Assembly: GCA_948956705.1 (NCBI GenBank)
Contig: CARCZS010000001.1
Coordinates: forward strand, 62,001 to 126,000
Origin: an uncultured Phocaeicola sp.
GTDB taxonomy: Bacteria; Bacteroidota; Bacteroidia; Bacteroidales; Bacteroidaceae
Direction of reading: 5' to 3'
Length of the DNA stretch: 64,000 nt
The notes below the pieces were generated by a model. The model was not told where the DNA came from, searched no databases, and saw only the letters and a list, made by a program, of their open reading frames with translations. The position numbers and the translations under genes are program-made. Each line of letters begins with the position of its first letter. Within the stretch, counting starts at the first letter, position 1. Of this stretch, positions 42,755-51,554 are shown piece by piece.

Positions 42755-44845
42755 TTATTTCAACTTTGTTACATGATATAGGGTACCTCTGGTACTGGTC
42801 TTTTTAGGAATGTTCAGTTTGCGGAGAATACGTCCAAACCAATTTATTTTATTGATAGACAGTTTGTCGCGTGTGTTCTCTTGAAGATAATTAAAAATAT
42901 CCATGGCAGTCATCCATTCTCCCTCCTTTTCGTTGGTTGCAGAAGAAAAGTTACAATGGAATAAATGCTCCAAAGGTGATATTTGCTCAAATTCGCTGTT
43001 GCTTTGTCGTAAAACGGCCTCATCTTCGTCATTCAGCCAATAACGTTCGTTCTTATAAAGTAAATGCATGGCTTGCGCATAGAGTTGGCGGTAGTCTATG
43101 GTGACATTGGTATCAATGGGATCGGTCACTTCGATACAGATAAAGCGACGGCTTCCCGTGGGGTCGGTGAGCAAATCCTTCTGATTGCTGGTGCCGATGA
43201 ATGAGGCATAGCGGCGTAATTCGCGCACGCTGGTTCCGTAAGGCTTGCGCAGATTGGCTGTCGGTTTTTGTAGCAGATGTTTCAGAAAGCCTTGTTGATT
43301 TACGGTAATCTGGTCGAATTCGTCCAGGTTGATAAGGAAAAATCGTCCCAAGGCACGCTCCGCTTCCTGTTTGCTGCTGAAGTCCAGGCTGTCGGCATAG
43401 CCGAAACGGAGTTCGGGTGGCAGCAAGATACGGCAATAAGTGGATTTCCGGAATCCTTGCGAACCTACAAGTAAAGGTGAAGTGCTGTTTCCATGCTGGC
43501 GGTCCATCCCCCTCCAATGCGCCACCATGCCTAGAAACCAACGGTAAAAGAGTTCTTCCCAATGCGGATTGCCGCAAGGAACGAGCCGGGCAAGTGCGCG
43601 GATGCGGTCAGTACCGTCCCAGCGGGGAAGGTCACACAAGTATTCTTCTACAGGATTGTAAAGCGGAACGAAATCGGAGGTGAGAAAGCGGTCTATATCC
43701 CGGTCCCACACTTGCAGCCCTTCTTTTAAGGCGCAGAGGGCGATACTGTTGCGGGTACGTTTATCTAAAGGCTTGAAATAGAAATGAACAGAGTCCCGTT
43801 GACGGTATTCCACCTCGTCCAGCACGGTGTTGAAGCGGAATTCATACCGTCTTTTCAAGAATTCCTCCAGCCGGAAGGTGGCTTCCTGCTCTTTACTGAA
43901 ACCGCTTTTTTTACCGAAACCTTTCATTTCCCGGTATCCGTTGCCAAAAGCTGTACGGATGGTTTCTGTGTCCGTTGCGTGAAAATAGTGCATCAGCGTG
44001 CGCTGTACGGCTTCCTCTTCGGGGATGCCTGTTTTGAAGCATTGTTCTACCAGATGGGGCAGTAAAGGTTCCAGCCCGTCATCACGTTTCCAGTTTTCCA
44101 TCTCGGCCAATGCTCTTTTCCGTGCCGACTGGTACATCTGGGCAAAAATCTGCATACTTTCGCAGCCGGGTGTCATTCGTTCCGGTGCGCTTTCGCTGTT
44201 TTGTTTCCGTTGCCGGAAAGTTTCCTCATCGGGCAGGGCAAGCGGTTGCTCTATGCAGAAAGGAACGGACGAAGGGTTATAGTAAGGTTGTTCATCCACG
44301 GTCATGCGACAGCTTTGCATCAGGTCCGGTTCCTTCAGTGTGATGCCGAAAGGAAGCATGGGCTGGTAGCATGTCACCGCCAGCCGATAGGCGTGGGCAT
44401 GAAACAGGAGGACTTCTTGTGTGGCAGTGGGCAAGCTGCCGTCAGTGCGTGCGAAGCGTATCCATATCTTTACGCTCCGTCCGCTTGAACCGCAGAAAGC
44501 GGCAAAGGTTTGTGGCAGTTGCTCTACTTGGCGTTTCACATATTCCACCTCATACAGGTCGGCGAGCCGGTTCACTTCCAGCTGCACCAGTCCGTTGTAA
44601 TGTTTCATACGTTTCTCACCCTTTTGTTTGCGGGTATATTCTACGGCAGGATAGACACGCGGCAGTTTGTCGATGTGGACGTAGCGGGCGGACGATCCTG
44701 CCAGCCGGGGTAGTATTTCACGCAGTTCCGATATATGCCCTGCTTTGTTCTCTGTCTTTACTTTCTCGAAGAATGCGTCCGTATCGCATAGTGACAAGGC
44801 TTCTGTCCCCTGTTCTTCATCTTTTCTGATGAGTGTAATTTTCAT
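42755..44845 (-). CDS. VapE/VirE-type primase-helicase (BT4734-like)
   Basis: The 696-residue protein resembles Bacteroidetes BT4734/VirE proteins. The N-terminal ~240 residues are primase-like (AEP-type pattern; a GSSGRSVKIWIRF block near 119). The C-terminal half is a VirE/P4-like SF3 ATPase: Walker A GSQGFRKS at 461-468 and Walker B FFLINLDEFDQI near 503. A conserved GTSNQKDLLTDPTGSRRF block follows near 554. It would initiate replication of a small element. It diverges from the HU-wHTH gene over a 405-bp region. A long frame on the opposite strand here is a shadow. Confidence 0.86.
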   Translation of the reverse strand: MKITLIRKDEEQGTEALSLCDTDAFFEKVKTENKAGHISELREILPRLAGSSARYVHIDKLPRVYPAVEYTRKQKGEKRMKHYNGLVQLEVNRLADLYEVEYVKRQVEQLPQTFAAFCGSSGRSVKIWIRFARTDGSLPTATQEVLLFHAHAYRLAVTCYQPMLPFGITLKEPDLMQSCRMTVDEQPYYNPSSVPFCIEQPLALPDEETFRQRKQNSESAPERMTPGCESMQIFAQMYQSARKRALAEMENWKRDDGLEPLLPHLVEQCFKTGIPEEEAVQRTLMHYFHATDTETIRTAFGNGYREMKGFGKKSGFSKEQEATFRLEEFLKRRYEFRFNTVLDEVEYRQRDSVHFYFKPLDKRTRNSIALCALKEGLQVWDRDIDRFLTSDFVPLYNPVEEYLCDLPRWDGTDRIRALARLVPCGNPHWEELFYRWFLGMVAHWRGMDRQHGNSTSPLLVGSQGFRKSTYCRILLPPELRFGYADSLDFSSKQEAERALGRFFLINLDEFDQITVNQQGFLKHLLQKPTANLRKPYGTSVRELRRYASFIGTSNQKDLLTDPTGSRRFICIEVTDPIDTNVTIDYRQLYAQAMHLLYKNERYWLNDEDEAVLRQSNSEFEQISPLEHLFHCNFSSATNEKEGEWMTAMDIFNYLQENTRDKLSINKINWFGRILRKLNIPKKTSTRGTLYHVTKLK

Positions 44846-45250
44846 ATTTGTCTTTCGTTTGAATGTTTTTTTGGTTTTATGTACCTCCCATGGAAAAGAT
44901 GATGTTCTGTCGTGTGGAGAAGACTGCGTATTGCGAGTGTCTATGTGTGCATATTTTTAGTAAAGATAAGGTTTCTTTCCGGATTCTGCAAATGCTTTCC
45001 GGATTAAATGCCGTCTTTTTCTTTTTCCTTTCTTTTCTGTGTTTTTATTCTTAGTCTCAGTGCATATTCCCCTGTCTCTTATTTGTTTTCTACCTTTTCT
45101 TTTCTTATTTTTGTATGTTTGTAATTAGTTATCTACCCTTGTGATTAAGTCTGATCATAAAGGTGATTAAAATTAATCACAAAGGTAGTTAAGCTTAATC
45201 ACATCCGTGATTAATAGATATTGAACTTTCATCAATAAAAAAAGAACAGT
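44846..45250. other. 405-bp intergenic region between vapE and HU genes
   Basis: The left two thirds are T-rich on the plus strand (about 45000-45120), with no gene I can support. The right third holds the 22-bp repeat array. Both flanking genes diverge from here, so the region must contain both promoters. Confidence 0.6.
45141..45224. repeat. Four phased 22-bp units built on GTGATTAA dyads (iteron-like array)
   Basis: Units start at 45141, 45163, 45185 and 45207, exactly 22 bp apart. Each is an 18-bp dyad followed by a 4-bp spacer (aaag, aaag, atcc). The second unit is a perfect dyad (GTGATTAAaaTTAATCAC). The third is near-perfect. The first and last keep the left half-site. The array ends 27 bp before the HU-wHTH start codon. 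It may be an operator for autoregulation, or replication iterons for the vapE module. Confidence 0.8.
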
Positions 45251-45874
45251 ATGGCAATACTATTTGATTGGTACGAGAATCCCAAAACCTCTGAGCAACA
45301 AGGGGAAGAGAATATGTTGCATCCGCGTCTCCGGCTGAATGGGAAAGTAAGCACGGCCCAGCTCCGTGCCCGTATACAGAAATATTGTACATTGACGGAA
45401 ACGGATGTAATAGCCGTGCTCGATGCGCTGTCACACGCCATGGGCGAGGAATTGGCGGAAGGCAGGCAGGTGCATCTGGACGGCATCGGCTTTTTCCGTC
45501 CCAATCTGGTGAGCACCGAGCCGGTAACCGAAAAGACGAAACGTAAAAATACAAAGGTAAGGCTTAAGGGGATTGTTTACCGCCCCGACCGATTATTGAT
45601 GGATGAGGTGGGGAAGGTAAAGGTGCAGCGTACCCGGTTCTCGTTTCATTCAAGTAAACTGACCGATGAGGAAATTGACGCATTGCTGACGGAGTTCTTC
45701 ACAACTCATGATTTTGTGCAGCGGAAAAGTTTCCAGCTTCTTTGCAGTATGACACAAAGTACGGCCAGCCGCCATTTACACCGCTTGTGCGAGGAAGGAA
45801 AGCTGAAAAATGTGGGACTTCCCAAACAACCGGTTTATAAGCCGATAAATGGGTATTATGTTGTGAATGAATGA
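45251..45874 (+). CDS. HU-type DNA-binding protein with C-terminal winged helix (HU-HIG class)
   Basis: The 207-residue protein has an HU/IHF-like domain (about 25-125) with the DALSHAMGEELAEGRQVHLD helix-turn and GIGFFRPNL arm. The C-terminal ~70 residues form an HTH: FVQRKSFQLLCSMTQSTASR. Such HU fusions are common in Bacteroidales genomes. The winged helix could read the GTGATTAA dyads 27 bp upstream of its own start, so autoregulation is likely (inference). It is divergent from the VapE primase-helicase gene, suggesting a joint role. Confidence 0.85.
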   Translation: MAILFDWYENPKTSEQQGEENMLHPRLRLNGKVSTAQLRARIQKYCTLTETDVIAVLDALSHAMGEELAEGRQVHLDGIGFFRPNLVSTEPVTEKTKRKNTKVRLKGIVYRPDRLLMDEVGKVKVQRTRFSFHSSKLTDEEIDALLTEFFTTHDFVQRKSFQLLCSMTQSTASRHLHRLCEEGKLKNVGLPKQPVYKPINGYYVVNE

Positions 45875-45903
45875 TTTAAGTGAGATGTGCAAGAAAATAG
45901 GAG

Positions 45904-46007
45904 TGAGGGCATGAGGGCAATGCTCTCACTTTTTAACATGCCCTCACTGTGTGTAGTGGTTTAATAATGAGTAGGTTATGACTTTTAGTGAGGGCATGAG
46001 GGCATAA
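45904..46007. repeat. Right composite repeat flanking the vapE-HU module
   Basis: It contains TGAGGGCATGAGGGCA at 45904-45919, GCTCTCAC and CATGCCCTCAC fragments around 45922-45947, a core TTTAATAATGAGTAGGTTAT (45960-45979) and TGAGGGCATGAGGGCATAA (45989-46007). The last segment is the exact reverse complement of 42638-42656. It begins 30 bp after the HU stop codon. Confidence 0.75.
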
Positions 46008-46143
46008 GTGGGTGCAACTTAATATAAAAAGTTGTTTTACCACCAGATTTGTTTACCATCAACGTATGTGAACGGACGTTCTTCTGTTTTCCGTGTGTGT
46101 GCAGAAATAGATAAAATAGTTGAAGTCCGTTACTAAAATAGGG

Positions 46144-46169
46144 AAATCCCTACCAACTAATAGGGATTT
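46144..46169 (+). terminator. Small hairpin before the next promoter
   Basis: Arms AAATCCCTA (46144-46152) and TAGGGATTT (46161-46169) with an 8-nt loop, followed by TCTTTG. It lies 270 bp after the HU gene and may end its transcript. Confidence 0.45.
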
Positions 46170-46171
46170 TC

Positions 46172-46204
46172 TTTGTTATGAACTGAAACCTCTGGCTATC
46201 TTTG
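46172..46204 (+). promoter_or_regulatory. Promoter for the Gly/Trp/His-rich protein gene
   Basis: -7 TATCTTTG (46197-46204) exactly fits TAnnTTTG. A TTTG (46172-46175) lies 21 bp upstream in the -33 position. This gives a 5' leader of about 40 nt before ATG 46249. Confidence 0.7.
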
Positions 46205-46248
46205 CACTAGAAAAAGTAGATAGAATAACAAATAAAACAGGTACGAGT

Positions 46249-47649
46249 ATGAAAAAGATTGTATTAGCTTCGCTTATGATGGTGTGCTTGCCTTATTGGG
46301 CAATGTCACAAAGCGTTGATGACGACCTTTATTTCATCCCTAAGAAAAAAGCTGAAAAGAAAGAGGAGGTTAAGCAAGAGGTGAAAGTGGTGGTTCCGCA
46401 GAAGCAGAACACGACTACCGTTTACGCAGCCCCCGGTTCTACAGTGGTAGTGAAGGATGTGAAAGGAAAAGTGCGCGATGTGGATGAGTATAATCGTCGT
46501 TATACTTCACGAGATAATAACTTCTCGATGGAGAATGATACCTTGTATATTGAGGAGAAACCTTTGAATGAGAGAGGGGAATGGGTTAATGGTTTTGAGG
46601 GCTCTCAAGACGATTATGAATACGCGATGCGTATCGTCCGTTTCCGCAATCCCCGTTACGCCATTCCGGTAAGCAGTCCGCTCTATTGGGATGTGGTTTA
46701 CGGTTTGCCTTCATGGGATTGGAATGTATATGATGACGGATTGTATGCATACGTCTTTCCCACTTACACGAACCGCTTGTGGTGGGATTGGCGTTGGAAT
46801 TATCCATATGGCGCCAGCTGGGGATTCAGTTGGGGATGGAGTTCGCCGTGGTACTACAATAGCTGGTACTATCCCGGTTATTGGGGTGGCGGCTACTGGG
46901 GTGGCTATTGGGGCTACCATCATCACCACCACCATCATTATTATCCGCATTATTCCGGTCACGGTTGGGGCGGCGGCTACTGGGGAGGCGGTCATGGATG
47001 GTATGGCTCAAGCAGACGTAATCCGGGGATACATGCCGGAAGATACACCAACAGCTATGGCTCTTCACGCCCAAGCCGGAATAATTATGTGAATAGTTAT
47101 GATAGGAATAGTCGTAATTCGTATGTAGGAAATTCCAGACAAAATGTCCGTAATAGTGCTAATAGCTATCGTACCGCAACACGTAACGGATCTTCATCAG
47201 GAAGAGTGGTTTCGGGATCTGACGGTGTAAATTCGGTTCGTCCTAATAGAAGCGCTATCAGAACCCGTACAGGAGCAACTCTTTCACCAAGTCAGGCTGC
47301 AGGAGTCCGTCCGGGTAATTCGTATTCACGTCCGACAGAAGGAAGGGGATCTTCCTATACCAGACCAAGCAGTACCCGGAGAAGTGTGGGAAATGCAGCA
47401 GGATCTGCTTATCAGAGAACAGGGGCTGCAAGCCGTGGCGCCTATCGTAACAATAGTGGCGTTTCGAACTCTCGCAGCAGTTCATATTCCCGTAGCAGCA
47501 GTCCTTCCCGTAATAGTTCGTCTAACTCTTACCGTAGTAGTGGAACTTCTTCTTCCCGTAGTAGTTTTTCTAGTGGCGGTGGGGCTTCCCGTAGTTCCGG
47601 AGGCGGTGTTTCCCGTTCAAGTGGCGGTGGCAGATCGCGTACCAGATAA
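46249..47649 (+). CDS. Secreted low-complexity protein (Gly/Trp/Tyr/His-rich middle, Ser/Arg-rich tail)
   Basis: A longer frame opens at 46120, but the ATG at 46249 gives a clean signal peptide (MKKIVLASLMMVCLPYWAMS) just downstream of a good promoter. The 466-residue product has a Lys/Glu-rich segment (about 30-45). Gly/Trp/Tyr-rich repeats follow (about 175-265), with seven His in a row (224-230). The C-terminal ~200 residues are Ser/Arg/Asn/Gly-rich. No catalytic domain is recognised. It is likely an envelope or surface protein; the His run may bind metal. A FadL-like OMP gene follows 43 bp later, suggesting an operon. Confidence 0.75.
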   Translation: MKKIVLASLMMVCLPYWAMSQSVDDDLYFIPKKKAEKKEEVKQEVKVVVPQKQNTTTVYAAPGSTVVVKDVKGKVRDVDEYNRRYTSRDNNFSMENDTLYIEEKPLNERGEWVNGFEGSQDDYEYAMRIVRFRNPRYAIPVSSPLYWDVVYGLPSWDWNVYDDGLYAYVFPTYTNRLWWDWRWNYPYGASWGFSWGWSSPWYYNSWYYPGYWGGGYWGGYWGYHHHHHHHYYPHYSGHGWGGGYWGGGHGWYGSSRRNPGIHAGRYTNSYGSSRPSRNNYVNSYDRNSRNSYVGNSRQNVRNSANSYRTATRNGSSSGRVVSGSDGVNSVRPNRSAIRTRTGATLSPSQAAGVRPGNSYSRPTEGRGSSYTRPSSTRRSVGNAAGSAYQRTGAASRGAYRNNSGVSNSRSSSYSRSSSPSRNSSSNSYRSSGTSSSRSSFSSGGGASRSSGGGVSRSSGGGRSRTR

Positions 47650-47692
47650 GTAGCAGATTAAACCAGACTGTTGTATTTAATAGAATTGATGT

Positions 47693-49267
47693 ATGAAAAA
47701 TAAAGTAATAGTAACCGCTTGTACGTTGCTGGCAATGGCAACGGCAAGCGCACAAAATGCTTATGATGCGGAAAAGTTGCTGGGGAATGACTTGAATGGA
47801 ACAGCACGATTTGTTGGTATGGGTGGTGCCATGGGAGCTTTGGGAGGTGATATATCTGTCATGAGTTCCAACCCTGCGGGTATCGGCATTTTTCGTAGTA
47901 ATGACGTGTCCGTTTCTTTTGGTTTTAATAATACTTCGACAAAGAGTAACTTTAGTGGCGTGTCAATGAATGAAGACAAAACGCGCGCTTCATTTGACCA
48001 GATTGGATTTGTTTATAGCAATAAGATAGGCAACAATACTTCTTTGCGTTTTGTGAATTTCGGATTCAATTACCATAAAAGTAAAAACTTCAACCGCCTT
48101 TTCTCTATGGGAGGGGCGTTGGATAATATGTCACAAAGCTTTCAGCTGGCTCAGGAAATGGAACGATATGGATTGACGGAAAGCGAGTTTAATGACATAC
48201 TGGATGCGAAGAATCCTTATACCAAATATTGGAACCAGTTACCTGTTTTAGGAGTAATGGGGGTGAGAACCGGTGTGGTTGACTGGTTTAATGATCCTGA
48301 AAAAAACATTCATGCTCCATGGGGGTGGAATGGTTTTAACAATAACTTCTTTAGTAAGGAAACTGGAGGTATCAGTCAATATGATTTTAATGTTTCATTC
48401 AATATTGAAGATAGGGTCTATTTAGGAGCTACCTTGGGGGTCTATGATGTGAATTATGACCGTTATACTTCTTATACGGAAAATTTGAATGATGATAAGG
48501 GTGCGGATAATGGGGGGTATACATTGGATAATTATTATAGACTGGAAGGAACTGGTATGGATTTGAAGTTGGGGGTTATTGTACGTCCTATAGAAAGTTC
48601 TCCTTTCCGTTTGGGATTTGCCGTTCACACGCCTACATGGTATGATTTAAGAGAAAGCTATAATGCCACTTTATCTTCTGATATTTTAGCTTATGAAAAA
48701 CCCTATATCCAGACATTGAGTGATTTTCTGGTAACTCCGGAGTATGATTATTTGACCTATGATTATAATCTTACTACTCCGTGGAAATTTAATGTCAGTG
48801 CGGGTACTACTTTTGCGGGTGCGGTGGCAGTAGGTGCGGAATATGAATATCAGGATTATTCTTCCAGTAAGCTGAAGGATGTGGATGGTTATGAATTGGG
48901 AGATCAGCCTAGCGTTGAGAATTATCTGAAAGGTGTCCATACTTTCCGTATAGGAATGGAAACGCGGATCATACCTGAGTTTAGCATCCGTGCAGGGTAT
49001 AATTATTCTTCGGCTGCATTTTCCAAAGATGCTTATAGTGCCTTGTCTTTATATAGCACGCGTACTGATTTTAATAATACGGAGTCTAAGAATACCTTTA
49101 CGTTTGGTCTTGGATACCGTGGCAGTGTAATTTATGCGGATTTGGCATATAAATATGATATGTATAAATCAAACTTTTATGCTTTTGACGATAATATAGA
49201 TCTTCCGGCAACTAAAGTGGACAATGAGCGGCATCAGCTCTTGCTGACAGTCGGCGCCCGCTTCTAA
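47693..49267 (+). CDS. FadL/OmpP1-type outer-membrane protein
   Basis: The 524-residue protein has a signal peptide (MKNKVIVTACTLLAMATASA) and the OmpP1/TodX hatch pattern LNGTARFVGMGGAMGALGGD, then SSNPAGIGIFRS (about 62-73). The rest is beta-barrel. These transporters move hydrophobic compounds (fatty acids, hemin or aromatics) across the outer membrane. It ends with an aromatic C-terminal residue (ARF), as expected for barrel insertion. It lies 43 bp after the low-complexity secreted protein. Ligand unknown. Confidence 0.88.
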   Translation: MKNKVIVTACTLLAMATASAQNAYDAEKLLGNDLNGTARFVGMGGAMGALGGDISVMSSNPAGIGIFRSNDVSVSFGFNNTSTKSNFSGVSMNEDKTRASFDQIGFVYSNKIGNNTSLRFVNFGFNYHKSKNFNRLFSMGGALDNMSQSFQLAQEMERYGLTESEFNDILDAKNPYTKYWNQLPVLGVMGVRTGVVDWFNDPEKNIHAPWGWNGFNNNFFSKETGGISQYDFNVSFNIEDRVYLGATLGVYDVNYDRYTSYTENLNDDKGADNGGYTLDNYYRLEGTGMDLKLGVIVRPIESSPFRLGFAVHTPTWYDLRESYNATLSSDILAYEKPYIQTLSDFLVTPEYDYLTYDYNLTTPWKFNVSAGTTFAGAVAVGAEYEYQDYSSSKLKDVDGYELGDQPSVENYLKGVHTFRIGMETRIIPEFSIRAGYNYSSAAFSKDAYSALSLYSTRTDFNNTESKNTFTFGLGYRGSVIYADLAYKYDMYKSNFYAFDDNIDLPATKVDNERHQLLLTVGARF

Positions 49268-49301
49268 GAATTTATTGTGAGTCTAATATAATTAACCTGT
49301 G

Positions 49302-49340
49302 ATATACCGGAAGAACTTTATAGGCTTCCGGTATATTTTT
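49302..49340. terminator. Bidirectional terminator between OMP and DUF4421 genes
   Basis: 12-bp stem (ATATACCGGAAG at 49302-49313; CTTCCGGTATAT at 49325-49336), 11-nt loop, T-rich after the stem. Confidence 0.85.
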
Positions 49341-50467
49341 TATTTATCGCGGAATTCTTTCCTTTTCCAGAAGTTGAATCCTGCATATACACGAACGGTT
49401 CCGAATGTATTAGTGAGAGAGAAATTCCTTTTCCGATAATCGTATGTATGCATCACCAGTGAAGCACCTACAAAGTACTTGTTGGTATTATAGACCACGG
49501 CGGCACGTGTTATCAGGTCAAAATTGATATCCTTTATCCAATGATTGTCGGTGTTAGGCGTATCGTCTATTTTTGATTTTTTATAGGCAATGGCCGGTAA
49601 GAGTGAAAGATTGGAAACCCAGTTTTTTGCAAATACCCAGTTATAGCCATAACCCACGTTGATGCTGTAATCAGAATATTTCACTTTCTTGAAAAGCAGG
49701 GCATCATGCAGTTGGGCTCTCACTTCACCGGGAAGCTTTTCGTAATCAAAAGATATGTTGTGCTGGGAATAAGAAAAGCCCGCCATCAGGGAACCCGCGC
49801 TTTTACGCTGGTTGGTGGACTGGCTATAGGCTGCCGGATAAGAGAATTTTTTATAATTGAAAATCCAATAGGCGTTCAGTCCTTTGATTTTACTTTGCAA
49901 TCCGTTGAAATTCAGGTTTTTAATGGGAGTGCTCAGATCAAATCCGCTGGAAGAACGTATCTTGAAATCGCTTCCTGTCTTTCTGTAATATAAATCCACA
50001 CCAAATTTGGAACTATAAAGATTCAGTGCCATTTCGGTTTTCTTTGCCTTGTTCTTGTGTCCGCCGAAAATATCTTTTACATCGAAAGAATATCCTAGAA
50101 ATATCCAGCGCCATCCGAAATAGACCCCCAGCTTGAAACTGGCATTGGGGGAGAATCTCAAACTTTGTTCGCCGTTGTTTCCTTTACTGCCTAACCGATA
50201 GTATTCGTACCAACTGCTGGATTCCAGCATGAAAGCCAGATTGTAGAGGTTAGGCGAGATATAGGTGGTATCGACCGCGTTGAATTCTTTTCCCACTTTC
50301 CTGATTTTTCTTCCGGTATGACGGACAGTTGTCGCTATTCCATCGGTCAATGTAATGAGAACACCCTTGTTGTCCTGTACTGTCGAGTCCTTCTGTTCCG
50401 CTTGTGCATATACACCGAGGGCGGAAAGGAAAGACAGACAAAACAGGCATAATTGACGGATGTCCAT
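49340..50467 (-). CDS. DUF4421 family envelope protein
   Basis: The 375-residue product has a signal peptide (MDIRQLCLFCLSFLSALGVYA) and a beta-rich body (for example KLGVYFGWRWIFLGYSFDV, about 112-130). This is consistent with the DUF4421 outer-membrane barrel family. No function is known. The stop overlaps the convergent terminator. It follows the oxidoreductase gene by 9 bp on the minus strand, so they may share a transcript. Confidence 0.82.
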   Translation of the reverse strand: MDIRQLCLFCLSFLSALGVYAQAEQKDSTVQDNKGVLITLTDGIATTVRHTGRKIRKVGKEFNAVDTTYISPNLYNLAFMLESSSWYEYYRLGSKGNNGEQSLRFSPNASFKLGVYFGWRWIFLGYSFDVKDIFGGHKNKAKKTEMALNLYSSKFGVDLYYRKTGSDFKIRSSSGFDLSTPIKNLNFNGLQSKIKGLNAYWIFNYKKFSYPAAYSQSTNQRKSAGSLMAGFSYSQHNISFDYEKLPGEVRAQLHDALLFKKVKYSDYSINVGYGYNWVFAKNWVSNLSLLPAIAYKKSKIDDTPNTDNHWIKDINFDLITRAAVVYNTNKYFVGASLVMHTYDYRKRNFSLTNTFGTVRVYAGFNFWKRKEFRDK

Positions 50468-50476
50468 AGGCAGAAA

Positions 50477-51466
50477 TCAGAGTTTGTCAAGTATACGGTC
50501 CATTACCCAGTTGGTGGGTGTCGCACTGATGCCGTCGCAGGTACAGACAGCTTTTCCCTGCAAGTGTTCTACTACGGCTTTTATGAGCGGAAGTTGTACA
50601 TGAGGGGGATTTTCGGGAAGAAACTCCTCGCGGCCTCTTTCAGTATGCAGGGCGATGGGATCGTAAGTGAAAACAGAGAAACAGATCATTCCCTTGTCTC
50701 CGATGATTTCTATACGGTCTTCCTTGGCCGATTCATGGGCAACGAAACACCATGATCCTGATCCCGGCAGACCGGAATCAAATTTGAAGCAGGCACTTAT
50801 CGTATCTTCTGCCGGATATAACCCGCCACGGTTGCTCTTGTATCCTTGGGCTTCGAGAATGCAGCCGAACATATCTTGTAGCAAATCCAGCTGGTGAGGA
50901 GCCAGATCATAGAAATAACCGCCGCCGGCAATATCAGGTTGTACACGCCAGGGAAGGTTGGTACTGTTGTAATCCAAAGCGCGGGGAGGCTGGGCGAAAC
51001 GTATCTGTATGTTGATGACATTGCCTATTTCTCCGTCCTCTACCATCTGGCGTACTTTTTGGAAATAAGGAAGATAGCGTCTGTAATAAGCTACGAAACA
51101 AGGAATTCCTGTTTCCTGTGATATGCGGTTGATGCGTGCACAGTCTTCATAGCTGGCCGCCATAGGTTTCTCGATGTATACGGGCTTTCCTGCCTTCATG
51201 GACATAATGGCAAAAGTGGCATGAGAAGAGGGGGGAGTGGCTATATAAATAGCATTGACATCTTCATCTCCTATTAACTGCTGCGGATCGGAGTACCAGC
51301 GGGGAATGTTGTGTCTTTTGGCGTATGATTGAGCTTTTTCTTTGTCACGGCTCATTACGGCCACTACCTCTGAACCTTCGATCAGGGCAAAGGCTGGTCC
51401 GCTTTTCTTCTCGGTCACTTCTCCGCAACCGATGAAGCCCCATTTTACTTTGTCTAATTTAACCAT
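50477..51466 (-). CDS. Gfo/Idh/MocA-family oxidoreductase
   Basis: The 329-residue protein has the NAD(P)-binding GFIGCGEVTEKK motif (about 10-21) and the EKPMA motif (about 99-103) carrying the catalytic Lys. Members oxidise or reduce sugar hydroxyls. It is probably involved in carbohydrate or inositol metabolism; substrate unknown. It lies 9 bp upstream of the DUF4421 gene. A TATCTTTG -7-like element lies upstream at 51516-51523 (minus strand). Confidence 0.92.
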   Translation of the reverse strand: MVKLDKVKWGFIGCGEVTEKKSGPAFALIEGSEVVAVMSRDKEKAQSYAKRHNIPRWYSDPQQLIGDEDVNAIYIATPPSSHATFAIMSMKAGKPVYIEKPMAASYEDCARINRISQETGIPCFVAYYRRYLPYFQKVRQMVEDGEIGNVINIQIRFAQPPRALDYNSTNLPWRVQPDIAGGGYFYDLAPHQLDLLQDMFGCILEAQGYKSNRGGLYPAEDTISACFKFDSGLPGSGSWCFVAHESAKEDRIEIIGDKGMICFSVFTYDPIALHTERGREEFLPENPPHVQLPLIKAVVEHLQGKAVCTCDGISATPTNWVMDRILDKL

Positions 51467-51515
51467 GGTAATAACTTTTTTGTCATTCCGCTTAAAATAA
51501 TAACAATTTATATTG

Positions 51516-51523
51516 CAAAGATA
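51516..51523 (-). promoter_or_regulatory. -7 element upstream of the Gfo/Idh gene
   Basis: TATCTTTG on the minus strand, 50 bp before the ATG; no -33 TTG at the expected spacing. Confidence 0.4.
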
Positions 51524-51554
51524 GGACTATTTTGCAATTTCAGCCGGATAAAAA

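Noticed and set aside
45141..45224. Possible CRISPR array
   Set aside because: Units are 22 bp with 4-bp spacers and dyad symmetry; no unique spacers and no cas genes.
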